DNA of 36,937 nucleotides from an uncultured Collinsella sp. (GCA_958407465.1 CATYIV010000022.1:1-36937); one strand, 5' to 3'; positions 23,356 to 32,564 are shown, counted from the first letter of the stretch. A program made the numbers and translations. The notes: generated by a model from the letters alone, not told the origin.

Positions 23356-25884
23356 ATGAGACGAGTGGGAACACTTGGCTTGGTGGCAGCGCTTGCCGCT
23401 ATCTTGGTATCGCCGCTGCCGGCGCACGCCGAAGACGCATCGGGTGCCGTTACCTACAATGCGGGAAATGGGTATTCCTTTGAGAAGCTCTCGCATCCTA
23501 CGGTAGGAACGTCGCAGCCGGATGGCATCGTCGACTACCAGGGTGACGGTGCCGTTGCCGTTCCGGGCGCCGATGGTAACACGGCCAACAACGAAGGCGA
23601 TCGAGGCCAGAGCTACACTTGGGCGGCTGCGAGCTATGGTGACTGGCTTTATGTGGGCACCTGCTATGCGGCGATGGGCAACACGCTTACGCTCATGAAC
23701 GGCACGCTGGGCGATTCCTTTGATGCCGAGACCATGCGCCTGACGCTGGAGGCCATGTTTAACGGCACCTTCTTCTATGGACAGCAGAAGGAGGACGGCA
23801 CGGCCGACAAGGACAGTGGTGGCATCTTGGTCAAGATCAATACCAAGACCGGTGAGACCAAGCTGCTGCTCTCTGATTCGCTCAACGGCGTCGCTCCTTT
23901 GTTCCGCAATGCCGTGAGCTATAAGGGCAAGCTCTATTTCTGCGGCAGCGTCAGGACCAATGGCGGCAAAAGCGGCCTGCCTGCTGTATATGAGATCGAT
24001 CCTAAGACGGATGAGTGGAAAGTTGTCTATCAGGGGCTTTCGAGCATGCAGGATTACGGTGCTGCCTATAAGCAGGGCATTTCTACTGGTATCCGCGGCA
24101 TGTGCGTTCATGATGGCCAGCTCGTCATCAGTAATGTGGGTAAAGACGCGGCCGGTAACTTTGTGTCGACAATCCTGACGTCGTCTGACCCCTCGAAGGG
24201 CCAGGACAGCTTCACCGAGATTGCCAACTCGGAGACGCTGTTTGGCTATCCGGCGATTCGCTATCAGGACAGCATCTACGGCGGTGCCATTTGGGATATG
24301 GTCTCGTACAATGGCCATCTCTATGCGACCATCTGCACCGGTACGCCCGAGAACGCTCCCGATGATAATTCCATGCAGTCGTTTGCCATGGTCCGTGGCG
24401 ACAAGAACGCCGACGGCAGCTATACGTGGACTCCGATTGTCGGCGACCAGGAGGCGGACGGTGCAAGGTACTGCTTTGGCATCGATCCTGCCCGTACCCG
24501 TTCTGGCGCTGCCAACCTCATCGTCTACAACGACTACCTCTATATCGGTGAATACAACGACGAGGAGATTGCTCTCGAGCGCATCCTGTTCAACAAATCA
24601 AACACCGAAGAGAGCGGCAAGAGCAGCATGGGCGGCGTTGACTGCTCGTTTGTGAATGCCAATCTTGAGCAGTCGGTCAACATCTATCGCATGGACAAGG
24701 ACGAGAACATGGAGCTCGTCGTTGGCGATCGCACCGACATGTTCCCCGAGGGCGGTATTTCCGGCCTGACTTCGGGCTTTGGCCGAAACGAGAACCAGTA
24801 CATTTGGCGCATGCAGAAGTTCGACGGCAAACTGTATATCGGTACCTTTGATACCGCGAGCCTGCTTGAGCCGATCGGCCAGTTCTCTAATGGCGACATT
24901 ATCGATATGACGCCCGAGGAGTGGGCCTCTCAGGTTCAGCGCCTTAGGGACCTGCTCAATCACCTGCTCGACAAGAAATCGCCTGACGACCCCATCGTTC
25001 CCGTGAACACGCTTGCGGACGATGATTCAAACGAGGCCGCCGAGGTCGATGACGAGAAGGCTGAGGCCGTCGAGGTCGATGACGAGAAGACCGAGGTTGC
25101 TAAGGGCTTTGGCGACCTGAACGATGCGCTGGAGGATGCCGCGGGCGGTCTTTGCGATCAGGCCGCGACGATGTCCCAGGACTTTGAGGACGACGCCGCT
25201 TATGTCCAGAAGATCGATGGCGAGATCGCGTACTTCAAGTCCTTTGCCGACCAGTATCAGGACATGCTCGATAGCTATGAGAGCCTTAAGCAGCAGTACG
25301 AGGATGCCTATGGCACCGAGCTGCCGAGCGATATTCAGGATGCGCTCGATAAGCTGCTGAGCGAGGAGAACCTCAAGAAGTTGCAGAGTGTGCTCGCATG
25401 CATGTGTTACCTGCGCGATGCCGAGCGCGGCTTTGATATGTATGTGACCGAGGACGGCGTGAACTTTACGACGCTGACGACTAATGGCTTTAACGATCCG
25501 TATAACCATGGTCTGCGCACCTTTGCGGTGACCAACCAGGGTCTGTGCCTTGGTACCGCCAACCCGTTCTATGGTTGCCAGGTCTGGATCCAGCGCAAGG
25601 AGAATTCGGAGAATCCGGTTGATCCCGGTACTCCGGATCCGACGGAACCCACCGATCCTTCGCAGCCGGGTGGCGGCGATCAGCCTGGCGGCAGCCAGAC
25701 GGGTGGCAACGACCAGTCGAGCAGCACCACGACCACCGTCACGACGACCGCTAAGAAGACTCCGAAGGACGGCTCGCTGCCTCGCGCTGGCGACTCGACC
25801 CTCACGCTGGTCTTGGGATTGCTGGTTGCAGCTGCCGCAGTGCTTGGCATTGCTCTCGTCTTGCGCAAGCGTTCTCGTCGCTAG
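23356..25884 (+). CDS. Sortase-anchored beta-propeller-like surface protein
   Basis: An 842-aa exported protein. It has a signal peptide (ends AHA, about 26), then about 500 residues with recurring strand motifs of the type YGDWLYVGT, YKGKLYFCGS, YNGHLYATI, YNDYLYIGE and FDGKLYIGT, suggesting propeller blades. A long charged helical region follows (about 530-690, including a tandem EVDDEK repeat), then a further strand segment (about 695-750), a Pro/Thr/Gly-rich wall-spanning stretch and the sortase signal LPRAG (808-812), a membrane segment and KRSRR. The ligand is unknown. GGGGAGG precedes the ATG. The 272 bp upstream hold no gene. Confidence 0.85.
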   Translation: MRRVGTLGLVAALAAILVSPLPAHAEDASGAVTYNAGNGYSFEKLSHPTVGTSQPDGIVDYQGDGAVAVPGADGNTANNEGDRGQSYTWAAASYGDWLYVGTCYAAMGNTLTLMNGTLGDSFDAETMRLTLEAMFNGTFFYGQQKEDGTADKDSGGILVKINTKTGETKLLLSDSLNGVAPLFRNAVSYKGKLYFCGSVRTNGGKSGLPAVYEIDPKTDEWKVVYQGLSSMQDYGAAYKQGISTGIRGMCVHDGQLVISNVGKDAAGNFVSTILTSSDPSKGQDSFTEIANSETLFGYPAIRYQDSIYGGAIWDMVSYNGHLYATICTGTPENAPDDNSMQSFAMVRGDKNADGSYTWTPIVGDQEADGARYCFGIDPARTRSGAANLIVYNDYLYIGEYNDEEIALERILFNKSNTEESGKSSMGGVDCSFVNANLEQSVNIYRMDKDENMELVVGDRTDMFPEGGISGLTSGFGRNENQYIWRMQKFDGKLYIGTFDTASLLEPIGQFSNGDIIDMTPEEWASQVQRLRDLLNHLLDKKSPDDPIVPVNTLADDDSNEAAEVDDEKAEAVEVDDEKTEVAKGFGDLNDALEDAAGGLCDQAATMSQDFEDDAAYVQKIDGEIAYFKSFADQYQDMLDSYESLKQQYEDAYGTELPSDIQDALDKLLSEENLKKLQSVLACMCYLRDAERGFDMYVTEDGVNFTTLTTNGFNDPYNHGLRTFAVTNQGLCLGTANPFYGCQVWIQRKENSENPVDPGTPDPTEPTDPSQPGGGDQPGGSQTGGNDQSSSTTTTVTTTAKKTPKDGSLPRAGDSTLTLVLGLLVAAAAVLGIALVLRKRSRR

Positions 25885-26306
25885 GCTCGTCCGCGTAGCT
25901 CAATGTCTTGGATATCGTCGAAGTCGATGGCGATATCCCTGAGTTTGAGCAGCTTGAACGCGGGAAGCACTTCGTCGAGAATGCCGGTGCGGCTACGATA
26001 GCCGTACGTATCGTAATAGGTGACGCGCACCAAGTCGCCACGTTTGAGGCCCTCGAGCTTTTTTGAAAGCTCGAGGGCTTTTTCTTCCGTGAGTTCGCAT
26101 TTTGGTTCGACGGTGATTTCCTGCTTGCGCACGAGTTCGTAGTATCCCGTGAGGGCGGCAAAGGGCATAAACTGCGCGGCACGGCCGGCGCGGACGGCGC
26201 CGTTGGCGGTGAGCTTGGGGTCGGCGGATCGACGTCTTCCCTCGGGGTCCGCTAGACGTTCAAAAGGCGTCGGTGGCCGCATCGGCTGTTGTTGGGACTT
26301 AGGCAC
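25881..26306 (-). CDS. YolD-like protein
   Basis: A 141-aa YolD-like protein, recognised by RAAQFMPFAALTGYYELV in the middle and the late RVTYYDTYGYRSRTGI segment. Members are usually encoded with a Y-family polymerase and are thought to act with it. The GTG at 26306 follows GGAGG by five bases and overlaps the polymerase stop by eight bases (GTGCCTAA), so translation is coupled. Its stop shares the bases CTAG with the convergent surface-protein gene. Its coding sequence contains the other gene's terminator in antisense. Confidence 0.85.
   Translation of the reverse strand: MPKSQQQPMRPPTPFERLADPEGRRRSADPKLTANGAVRAGRAAQFMPFAALTGYYELVRKQEITVEPKCELTEEKALELSKKLEGLKRGDLVRVTYYDTYGYRSRTGILDEVLPAFKLLKLRDIAIDFDDIQDIELRGRA
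26049..26083 (+). terminator. Plus-strand terminator inside the yolD gene
   Basis: A perfect 12-bp stem (26049-26060 with 26067-26078), a 6-nt loop and TTTTT (26079-26083). It lies 165 bp after the surface-protein stop, within the antisense of yolD codons. On the minus strand there is no U tract, so it should not stop yolD transcription. Confidence 0.8.
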
Positions 26307-27804
26307 GGTGTCCTCCAACTTGATCGTTGCGCTCGCGCGCGGTGGCGCCGGCGGTAAAGCTTAATCCCTTGACGAGCGCGTTCTTGCCGTACTTGCCCTT
26401 TACGGCCAACACGGCGCGCGCCAGGTCGCGCTCGCGCTCATCGGCCTCGACGTCGCTAAACAGATCGATAGTGGCAAATTCTTCGGGCATCAGATTGCCA
26501 AAGCCCAGATTGATGCGTTTGACCGGTCGTTTGGGATCGACGGTCTGCGCCCAGAGCTTATCGAAATAGCCCATGATCTTCTTAAACGAATTGGTGCGCT
26601 CGGGCAGCTTGCGCGAGGCGTTGGAGTGCGCAAAGAGCGCGGCATAGCCACCACGCGGTTTGCCGCCATGCTCTCCCACAAAGATGCCATCGATTGCCTG
26701 TGCCTCACGCACCAAGCGCCGCCGTTCGCCATCTCGCTGGACGGGCTTGGGCGCACGGGGCGCGAGCTCGGGGCCGGCGGTTGCGGTGGGTTCGATACTC
26801 GACGTGCTCGAGCGTAGGTGTCCGCATCCGTCCACATATTGCGCTGTGCCGCTGGCGTCGAGGCGGCGTATGTCGGCTCGTTCGCTCGCATAACCCACAA
26901 AGAGCGAGATGCTGTCGCACACCACGTGCTTGTCGATTAAATTCAGCACGGCGTTGTCGACCATCTCGCGCAAGACGGTGTAGGCCTGCTCGTAGGCATA
27001 GCCCTTCGAGAGCACCTGCCCTGTGGTGGTCGAGGTCGCTTGTGGGCGATAAGCTTGGATATCGGCGATAGTTGTCGGCTCGCGCCCAAAGGCGTGGTCG
27101 ATGAGATACTCGGCATTGACGCCGAGCTCGTCGTAAAGCAGATTTTTGTCGAGCGCGGCGACGCCCATCAGGTCGTAGACACCGTATTTTTCGAGGCGGG
27201 CCGCTACGCCGGGGCCGATGCCCCAGATGTCGGTGATGGGGCGATGGGGCCAGATCTCCTTGCGAAAGGTCTCGTCGTCGAGTTTGCCGATACGACTGGG
27301 CACGTGCTTGGCGGTGATATCGAGTGCAACCTTGGCCTGAAATAGGTTGGGGCCGATCCCGACCGTTGCTGTGATGCCCGTGCGTCCCAAGACCTCGTCG
27401 CGCAGCGTGCAGGCGAAGCCTTCCGCATCGGTGTGATAGAGGTCCAGATAGGGTGTCACGTCGATAAAGCATTCATCGATTGAATAGACGTGAATGTCTT
27501 GCGGACTCACGTATTCCAGATAGATGCCGTAGATTTGCGCCGACACCTCCATATAGTGCTGCAGGCGCGGTACGGCCTTGATGTAGTCGATGCCGTCGGG
27601 AATCTCGAATAGACGGCAGCGGTTGTGTATTCCAAGGTCCTTCATAGCCTGCGTGATGGCGAGACAGATGGTCGTTCGTCCGCGCGATTCGTCGGCAACG
27701 ACCAGGTTGGTGGTGAGCGGATCGAGCCCGCGGTCGACGCACTCGACGCTGGCATAAAACGTCTTGAGGTCGATGCAGATATAGGTATGCTGCTCGTGCG
27801 CCAT
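26299..27804 (-). CDS. Y-family DNA polymerase (UmuC/DinB type)
   Basis: A 501-aa translesion polymerase. The catalytic acids are D12 (CIDLKTFYASVE) and D110-E111 (VYSIDECFID); ITDIWGIGPGVAARLEKYG is the helix-hairpin-helix part. A long C-terminal little-finger and tail region matches the UvrX/YqjW group. It should copy damaged DNA under SOS induction. I use the ATG at 27804; the GTG at 27825 lies within a LexA-like box and has no ribosome site. YolD is coupled downstream. Confidence 0.93.
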   Translation of the reverse strand: MAHEQHTYICIDLKTFYASVECVDRGLDPLTTNLVVADESRGRTTICLAITQAMKDLGIHNRCRLFEIPDGIDYIKAVPRLQHYMEVSAQIYGIYLEYVSPQDIHVYSIDECFIDVTPYLDLYHTDAEGFACTLRDEVLGRTGITATVGIGPNLFQAKVALDITAKHVPSRIGKLDDETFRKEIWPHRPITDIWGIGPGVAARLEKYGVYDLMGVAALDKNLLYDELGVNAEYLIDHAFGREPTTIADIQAYRPQATSTTTGQVLSKGYAYEQAYTVLREMVDNAVLNLIDKHVVCDSISLFVGYASERADIRRLDASGTAQYVDGCGHLRSSTSSIEPTATAGPELAPRAPKPVQRDGERRRLVREAQAIDGIFVGEHGGKPRGGYAALFAHSNASRKLPERTNSFKKIMGYFDKLWAQTVDPKRPVKRINLGFGNLMPEEFATIDLFSDVEADERERDLARAVLAVKGKYGKNALVKGLSFTAGATARERNDQVGGHRA

Positions 27805-27818
27805 CCGTACACTTCCAT

Positions 27819-27849
27819 CAAACACATGTTCTTATCGAATACATGTTCG
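27819..27849 (-). promoter_or_regulatory. Two LexA-like SOS boxes
   Basis: On the minus strand, CGAACATGTATTCG (27849-27836) and AGAACATGTGTTTG (27832-27819) both resemble the Gram-positive LexA site (CGAAC-N4-GTTCG) and lie directly after the -10 box of the polymerase gene. Both keep the GAAC half and the ATGT core. Their placement fits repression by LexA. Confidence 0.8.
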
Positions 27850-27878
27850 ATGATACCCGCTCGTCCGGACATCGTCAA
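27850..27878 (-). promoter_or_regulatory. Promoter of the SOS polymerase operon
   Basis: On the minus strand, TTGACG (27878-27873), a 17-bp spacer and TATCAT (27855-27850), immediately upstream of the two LexA-like boxes. Confidence 0.75.
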
Positions 27879-27879
27879 A

Positions 27880-27899
27880 ACCTGCCCTTTTTGGCAGGT
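27880..27899. repeat. Palindrome ACCTGCC/GGCAGGT
   Basis: A perfect 7-bp stem around a CTTTTT loop, in the space between the SOS polymerase and the ADH-like gene. Related sequences occur at 28581-28604 and 28612-28632. Confidence 0.45.
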
Positions 27900-28026
27900 A
27901 TGGTCGTGCGGCTGCATCGGGTTTTAACACGGCTCTAAAGAGTGCGAAACAGCTCGGAAAACCTCGCTTCGTAGCATGAGCCTAACGATCGATACCACCA
28001 TAAAGCACGGAAGGGTTGTGGGGATA

Positions 28027-28551
28027 ATGGTCAACTATGGGTTTGGTATGCCGACGCGCCTTGTTGCGGATGGAGATGTGGCTCGCTGGTGCGGACGATT
28101 GGTCGCTCACTACGGTGGCACCAAGGCGCTGGTCGTGCTGGGCGGTGACAAACATACGCGCGATGAACTCGTCTCGGCAGCACTCGGCTCGCTTGATCGG
28201 GCCCTACTCGAGCGCGTGCTTTTCCGCTGTGGCTCGGTTGAGCGCGACGGGGAAGACGGGCTGATCGACGAAGCTGTAGCCCTGGCGACCGACGAAGGCG
28301 TGGACTTTGTCCTGGCGGTCGGCGATGCCGATACGGCGGGCTTTGCGCGCGAACTCGCTCGTCGCATGGCCGTGCTCGATGCCGGCGAGGACGGCTTTGT
28401 GCCTTATGGATGCATTGTCTCGGAGGGCAAGGTACCTGCTGTCGTGGGAGCCGGCGAGGTGCCCGTTTTTGCCATCATTGCGCCCGAATTGCTGGAGGGT
28501 ATCGGGTCTCCTCTGCGCGAGCTGCTCGGCAGCGTGTGCGCCGCGGCCTAA
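28027..28551 (+). CDS. Truncated iron-containing alcohol dehydrogenase-like protein
   Basis: A 174-aa protein that resembles only the N-terminal half of iron-containing alcohol dehydrogenases such as BdhA: MVNYGFGMPTRLVADGD, KALVVLGGDKHTRDELV, and EGVDFVLAVGDADTAGFARE where the family has the GGGSxxD nucleotide motif. The second glycine-rich motif is altered and the helical metal-binding domain is missing, so it is unlikely to be a normal dehydrogenase. The ATG at 28027 is the family-like start; the frame is open to 27976. Confidence 0.6.
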   Translation: MVNYGFGMPTRLVADGDVARWCGRLVAHYGGTKALVVLGGDKHTRDELVSAALGSLDRALLERVLFRCGSVERDGEDGLIDEAVALATDEGVDFVLAVGDADTAGFARELARRMAVLDAGEDGFVPYGCIVSEGKVPAVVGAGEVPVFAIIAPELLEGIGSPLRELLGSVCAAA

Positions 28552-28580
28552 TATCTGCCATAAAAGGATGGGTTATTTTT

Positions 28581-28632
28581 GGTAGGTAAAGCGTTTGACC
28601 TGCCTAAATAAACCTGTCCCTTTTTGGTCGGT
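28581..28632. repeat. Imperfect copies of the ACCTGCC palindrome
   Basis: A GGTAGGT (28581-28587) / ACCTGCC (28598-28604) stem with one G-U pair is followed by ACCTGTCCCTTTTTGG (28612-28627), which resembles the palindrome at 27880-27899. The 199 bp before pgi hold no gene; a TAGAAT (28686-28691) is a possible -10 box. Confidence 0.35.
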
Positions 28633-28750
28633 TGCCGTTTAGGGGCGGATTGGCAACGCTCGCTGATTATGGTCTTGACCTGCGCTAGAATAGTGGCATC
28701 TGATTATCCGGGCGCATGGAGGTATGCGCCCGTATGTTGAGGAGGACTTT

Positions 28751-30445
28751 ATGGCAACTGTTGCCGCACCTATCGACGCTACGTCGACCGCCGCTTGGAA
28801 GGCGCTCGAGGCCCATCAGGAGAAGCTCGAGGCCGAGGGTATCGACCTTAAGGCATGGTTTGCTGCCGATGCAGAGCGCGTGAACAAGCTGAGCTTTGAT
28901 GCCGGTGACCTGCACTTCGACCTGTCCAAGAACCTGGTGACCGATGAGACCGTCAAGCTGCTGTGCGATCTTGCCCGCGAGGTGAAGCTCGAGGAGCGCC
29001 GCGACGCCATGTTCTCCGGCGAGCACATCAACACCACCGAGGACCGCGCTGTTCTGCATACCGCGCTTCGCCGTCCGGCAAGCGAGAAGGGTCAGCTCAT
29101 CGTTGACGGCCAGGATGTCGTCGCCGACGTGCACGAGGTCCTCGACCGCATGTACGCCTTCGCCGAGCGCGTGCGCTCCGGTGAGTGGAAGGGCGTTACC
29201 GGCAAGAAGATCGAGCACCTGGTGTCCGTCGGCATCGGTGGCTCCGATCTGGGCCCGGTCATGGCCTACGAGGCCCTGCGTCCCTACGCCGACGCCGGTA
29301 TCGACTGCCGCTACATCTCCAACATCGACCCCAACGATCAGGCCGAGAAGCTCAAGGGTTTGGATCCCGAGACCACGCTCGTGATCATCGTCTCCAAGAC
29401 CTTCACCACGCTCGAGACCCTCACCAACGCCCGCGAAGTCAAGACCTGGATGCTCGAGCAGCTCAAGGCTCAGGGTGCCATCGACGGTTCCGATGAGCAG
29501 AACGCCGAGGCCGTGGCAAAGCACTTCGTCGCCGTTTCCACCGCACTCGAGAAGGTCGAGGCCTTCGGTATCGACCCCGCTAACGCCTTTGGTTTCTGGA
29601 ACTGGGTCGGCGGCCGCTACTCCGTCGACTCCGCCGTGGGCCTGTCGCTGATCGTCGTGCTCGGCCCCGAGCGCTTCCAGCAGTTCCTCGAGGGCTTCCA
29701 TGCTATCGACGAGTACTTCTGCAACACGCCGCTCGAGAACAACGCCGTCGCGCTGATGGGCCTGCTCAACGTCTGGTACGTCAACTTCTTCGGCTCCAAG
29801 AGCCACGCCGTGCTTCCGTACTGCCAGTATCTGCACCGCTTCCCGGCCTACCTTCAGCAGCTCACCATGGAGTCCAACGGCAAGCACGTCCGCTGGGACG
29901 GCAGCGCTGTGACCTCCGATACCGGTGAGATCTTCTGGGGCGAGCCCGGCACCAACGGCCAGCATGCCTTCTATCAGCTGCTGCACCAGGGTACCGTGGT
30001 GGTTCCGGCCGACTTCATCGCCTTCGCCAATACCGCCAACCCTGCGACCGATAGCGGCCAGGACGTGCACGAGCTGTTCCTGGGCAACTTCCTTGCCCAG
30101 ACCAAGGCACTCGCCTTTGGCAAGACAGCCGACGAGGTTCGTGCCGAGGGTACGCCCGAGCAGATCGTCCCGGCCCGCTGCTTTGAGGGCAACCGCCCGA
30201 CGACCTCGATCTTCGGCGACACGCTGACCCCGTTTGCACTCGGCGAGCTCATCGCCCTGTACGAGCACATCACGTTTGTCGAGGGCACGGTCTGGGGCAT
30301 CGACTCCTATGACCAGTGGGGCGTTGAGCTGGGCAAGCAGCTTGCCAAGCAGATTACTCCGGCCTTCCACGACGACGCTGCCAAGGCCGAGCAGGACGCT
30401 TCGACCCAGGCGCTCATCGAGTTCTACCGCGCTCACCGCAAGTAG
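28751..30445 (+). CDS. pgi: Glucose-6-phosphate isomerase
   Basis: The 564-aa enzyme interconverts glucose-6-phosphate and fructose-6-phosphate. Visible features are [37 protein letters not shown] with the signature region, the ESNGK segment with the catalytic Lys near the middle, and a QWGVELGK segment close to the end. Length fits the long PGI type. The ATG at 28751 has GAGGAGG upstream; the frame is open from 28724. A strong terminator follows. Codon use is the most biased in the window, as expected of a highly expressed glycolytic gene. Confidence 0.97.
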   Translation: MATVAAPIDATSTAAWKALEAHQEKLEAEGIDLKAWFAADAERVNKLSFDAGDLHFDLSKNLVTDETVKLLCDLAREVKLEERRDAMFSGEHINTTEDRAVLHTALRRPASEKGQLIVDGQDVVADVHEVLDRMYAFAERVRSGEWKGVTGKKIEHLVSVGIGGSDLGPVMAYEALRPYADAGIDCRYISNIDPNDQAEKLKGLDPETTLVIIVSKTFTTLETLTNAREVKTWMLEQLKAQGAIDGSDEQNAEAVAKHFVAVSTALEKVEAFGIDPANAFGFWNWVGGRYSVDSAVGLSLIVVLGPERFQQFLEGFHAIDEYFCNTPLENNAVALMGLLNVWYVNFFGSKSHAVLPYCQYLHRFPAYLQQLTMESNGKHVRWDGSAVTSDTGEIFWGEPGTNGQHAFYQLLHQGTVVVPADFIAFANTANPATDSGQDVHELFLGNFLAQTKALAFGKTADEVRAEGTPEQIVPARCFEGNRPTTSIFGDTLTPFALGELIALYEHITFVEGTVWGIDSYDQWGVELGKQLAKQITPAFHDDAAKAEQDASTQALIEFYRAHRK

Positions 30446-30478
30446 TCGCTGCTGTTAACGCATCGCGCCTTATAGTCA

Positions 30479-30511
30479 GGGGCCCGTATCCTATCGGATG
30501 CGGGCCCCTTT
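30479..30511 (+). terminator. Rho-independent terminator of pgi
   Basis: A 13-bp stem with one G-U pair (30479-30491 with 30496-30508), a TATC loop and TTT. It lies 33 bases after the pgi stop and close to the end of the convergent ATPase gene. Confidence 0.8.
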
Positions 30512-30586
30512 GCTTTGCCGTGGTCCCGGGGCGCACGGCCTTTGTGGAACATCGCCGGGGCGCCGCGCGCTGCGAGAACCCTGCGT

Positions 30587-31891
30587 CTAGATCTCGGCCT
30601 CCGCATGGCCTCGCTGCGCCTCGGGCAGCTCCCCGTAGAGCGGATGGTCTTCGAGCCTAAAGCGCTCGACCTGTTCGGGAGTGCGACCGCGTACAAAGAG
30701 CCACGAGCGATCGATCGGCGTCGCCATGAGCGTGCTGGGCAGCGCGTCGGCGCGGTCGGAAAACACCCGGGCACTCTCGGGATCCTGGAACGCCAGCACC
30801 AGATGCGTGTCGCAGTTGCCCATGATGGAGCGTGCGCGTGCCTCGCCATAGAGCGCATCGAGCTGGTTGGTCGACTGCAGCAGCAGCGTTGCCCAGATGT
30901 TGCGGCTTCGGATAATCGAGAGCACGTTGTCGATCTGGGGGATCTGCAGATTTGCGAAGTCATCGAGCATAAAGCGCACGGGCACGGGCAGGCTGCCGTC
31001 GGGCTGCCTATCGGCCTCACGAATGAGGCCCATAAACGCTTGCGTAATAAAGAGGCCGGTCAGCGGATCGAGATTGCGGTCAATATCGCTTACGGTTACA
31101 AACAGGGCGCAGGGGGTGTGTCCCATGGAAGCGAAGTCCACCTGATGGCACTCACGATAGAGCTGTGCCGCACCGTCGAATCCCAGACACATGACCTTTT
31201 CGGCAAGGATGCCGACGATGCTCGCGTGCATGCGCTCGGCATTTTGCGTAATGGCGTAGCGCCGCCATAGCGAGAGGGCATAGCTTTGGGGGTCGGTCGT
31301 GATCAGATCGTCAAACAATCGGGCCGTGGCACCGTCCTGCAGGTGCTCGATCAGCTTGATGACCGAGCTGATCGTCTGCTCGTCGGCGGGTAGCTGTTCG
31401 GTGACGTAGGCGATAAGACACGACAGCAGGTTCGCCGCCGCATGATCCCAAAAAGGCTGGTTGTTGTCCTCGATGGGGCAGATGGCCTTTGCCACCGAGA
31501 GGATGTCCTGCTGGTTGGGCCTGCCGTCCGCCTTGCGGCGAATGTGCCTCAGGGGGTTGTAGCCGCAGCGCTCGATGCCGGGCGCAAGGGCCGGGACGGT
31601 GTTGAGGTCGGCGAAGTTGAGACATTGCACGCGGTAACCGTGGGCTGCCAGCACGGGTCCCACTTCGCGACAGAGCGTGCCTTTGGTGTCGAGCACGATG
31701 TAGCTTGCGTTCATTTGCAGCAGGTTGGGCTTGAGGACGTTTCGGGTCTTGCCGGCTCCCGAGGGGCCGATCACAAGTGCATTGTTGTTGAGTCCCGTTT
31801 GGCGGGTGTCGCAGGAAAGCGTTCGATCTTTGGCGAGGATGGTGGACGATGCGGACTCAGATGCGGCGAGACGGCTGGCGAGGTTAGACAT
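30587..31891 (-). CDS. Soluble VirD4/TraG-like ATPase
   Basis: A 434-aa ATPase of the type IV coupling protein family. Walker A is GPSGAGKT (42-49), followed by KPNLLQMNASYIVLDTKG, a hallmark of the family; Walker B is RFMLDDFANL (about 306-314), then RSRNIWATLLLQSTNQL. The N-terminal membrane segments of true coupling proteins are absent and it is shorter than usual. It begins inside the end of the clpP-like gene, overlapping by eight bases (ATGTCTAA), with AAGGAGG upstream. No relaxase, VirB4 or integrase is nearby, so transfer is unproven. The role in a pair with a ClpP-like protease is unknown. Confidence 0.85.
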   Translation of the reverse strand: MSNLASRLAASESASSTILAKDRTLSCDTRQTGLNNNALVIGPSGAGKTRNVLKPNLLQMNASYIVLDTKGTLCREVGPVLAAHGYRVQCLNFADLNTVPALAPGIERCGYNPLRHIRRKADGRPNQQDILSVAKAICPIEDNNQPFWDHAAANLLSCLIAYVTEQLPADEQTISSVIKLIEHLQDGATARLFDDLITTDPQSYALSLWRRYAITQNAERMHASIVGILAEKVMCLGFDGAAQLYRECHQVDFASMGHTPCALFVTVSDIDRNLDPLTGLFITQAFMGLIREADRQPDGSLPVPVRFMLDDFANLQIPQIDNVLSIIRSRNIWATLLLQSTNQLDALYGEARARSIMGNCDTHLVLAFQDPESARVFSDRADALPSTLMATPIDRSWLFVRGRTPEQVERFRLEDHPLYGELPEAQRGHAEAEI

Positions 31892-32501
31892 GGGCGACCT
31901 CCTTGGTGGTCGAGAGGATTTCGTGGGCAAAGCCGAGCTCGACGGCGCGCTCGGCCGAAAGGTAGGTGTCTTTTGCAGTGAGGGACTGGATGCGCTTGGG
32001 CGTGAGGCCGCTGCGGTCCGAGAGGATTTGCGTGAGGGTCTTGCGGGTCTGCATGAGACGCCGGCTGGTTTCTTGCAGCGCAAGTGCCGAGCCGCCTGCC
32101 CCCTGGGGGATCAGCGGGTCGTGAATCATGAGCTCTGCATGGGGCGCCATACGGCGATCGTCGCCGCCCATAAAGATCACGGCGCCCATGGACGCGGCGA
32201 ATTCCAGGCAGACGGTGCGGATGGGGCACGATGCGAGGCGCATGGCGTCATAGATCGCAAGACCCGATCGCACGCTTCCGCCGGCGCTGGCGACAAATAT
32301 GGTGATGGGGCGGCTGGGGTCGGTGGCATCGAGCAGGCGGATCTGCTGGCATAGGTCGTGGGCCATCGGGGTTTCGATGTTTCCCATGACGGAGAGCTCG
32401 CGACGGGCGAGCATCTCATCGTAAATGCTGGTGAGCGTGATACCTCGGGCGGATTCACGCATGGTGAGGGGGCTGATGATGGGGGAATGATTGGTGTCCA
32501 T
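31884..32501 (-). CDS. ClpP-like serine protease
   Basis: A 205-aa ClpP-fold protease. The catalytic triad is complete: S104 (FAASMGA), H127 (ELMIHDPL) and D178 (AKDTYLS). GGSVRSGLAIYD is the oxyanion-loop segment. It differs clearly from housekeeping ClpP sequences (for example at EFAASMG and HAELMIHDPL) and no clpX or clpA gene is adjacent. AAAGGAG precedes the ATG. It sits between an unknown gene and a VirD4-like ATPase, with its end overlapping the ATPase start. A dedicated partner is possible but not shown. Confidence 0.88.
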   Translation of the reverse strand: MDTNHSPIISPLTMRESARGITLTSIYDEMLARRELSVMGNIETPMAHDLCQQIRLLDATDPSRPITIFVASAGGSVRSGLAIYDAMRLASCPIRTVCLEFAASMGAVIFMGGDDRRMAPHAELMIHDPLIPQGAGGSALALQETSRRLMQTRKTLTQILSDRSGLTPKRIQSLTAKDTYLSAERAVELGFAHEILSTTKEVAHV

Positions 32502-32564
32502 GAGGACTCCTTTCTGTTGGTTGTGTTGTGGAATAGGATTGTTGCCCGCGGAGGGGCTGGCAGG

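Noticed and set aside
28685..30436. Long open frame of over 580 codons antisense to pgi
   Set aside because: It mirrors the strong codon bias of pgi (low stop frequency in the opposite frame), has no ribosome site and gives a low-complexity Val/Gly/Leu-rich product.
31178..31186. LGF tripeptide in the VirD4-like ATPase as a ClpP docking loop
   Set aside because: A three-residue match in a region not known to be an exposed loop is too weak to report as a feature. I mention it only as a point to test.
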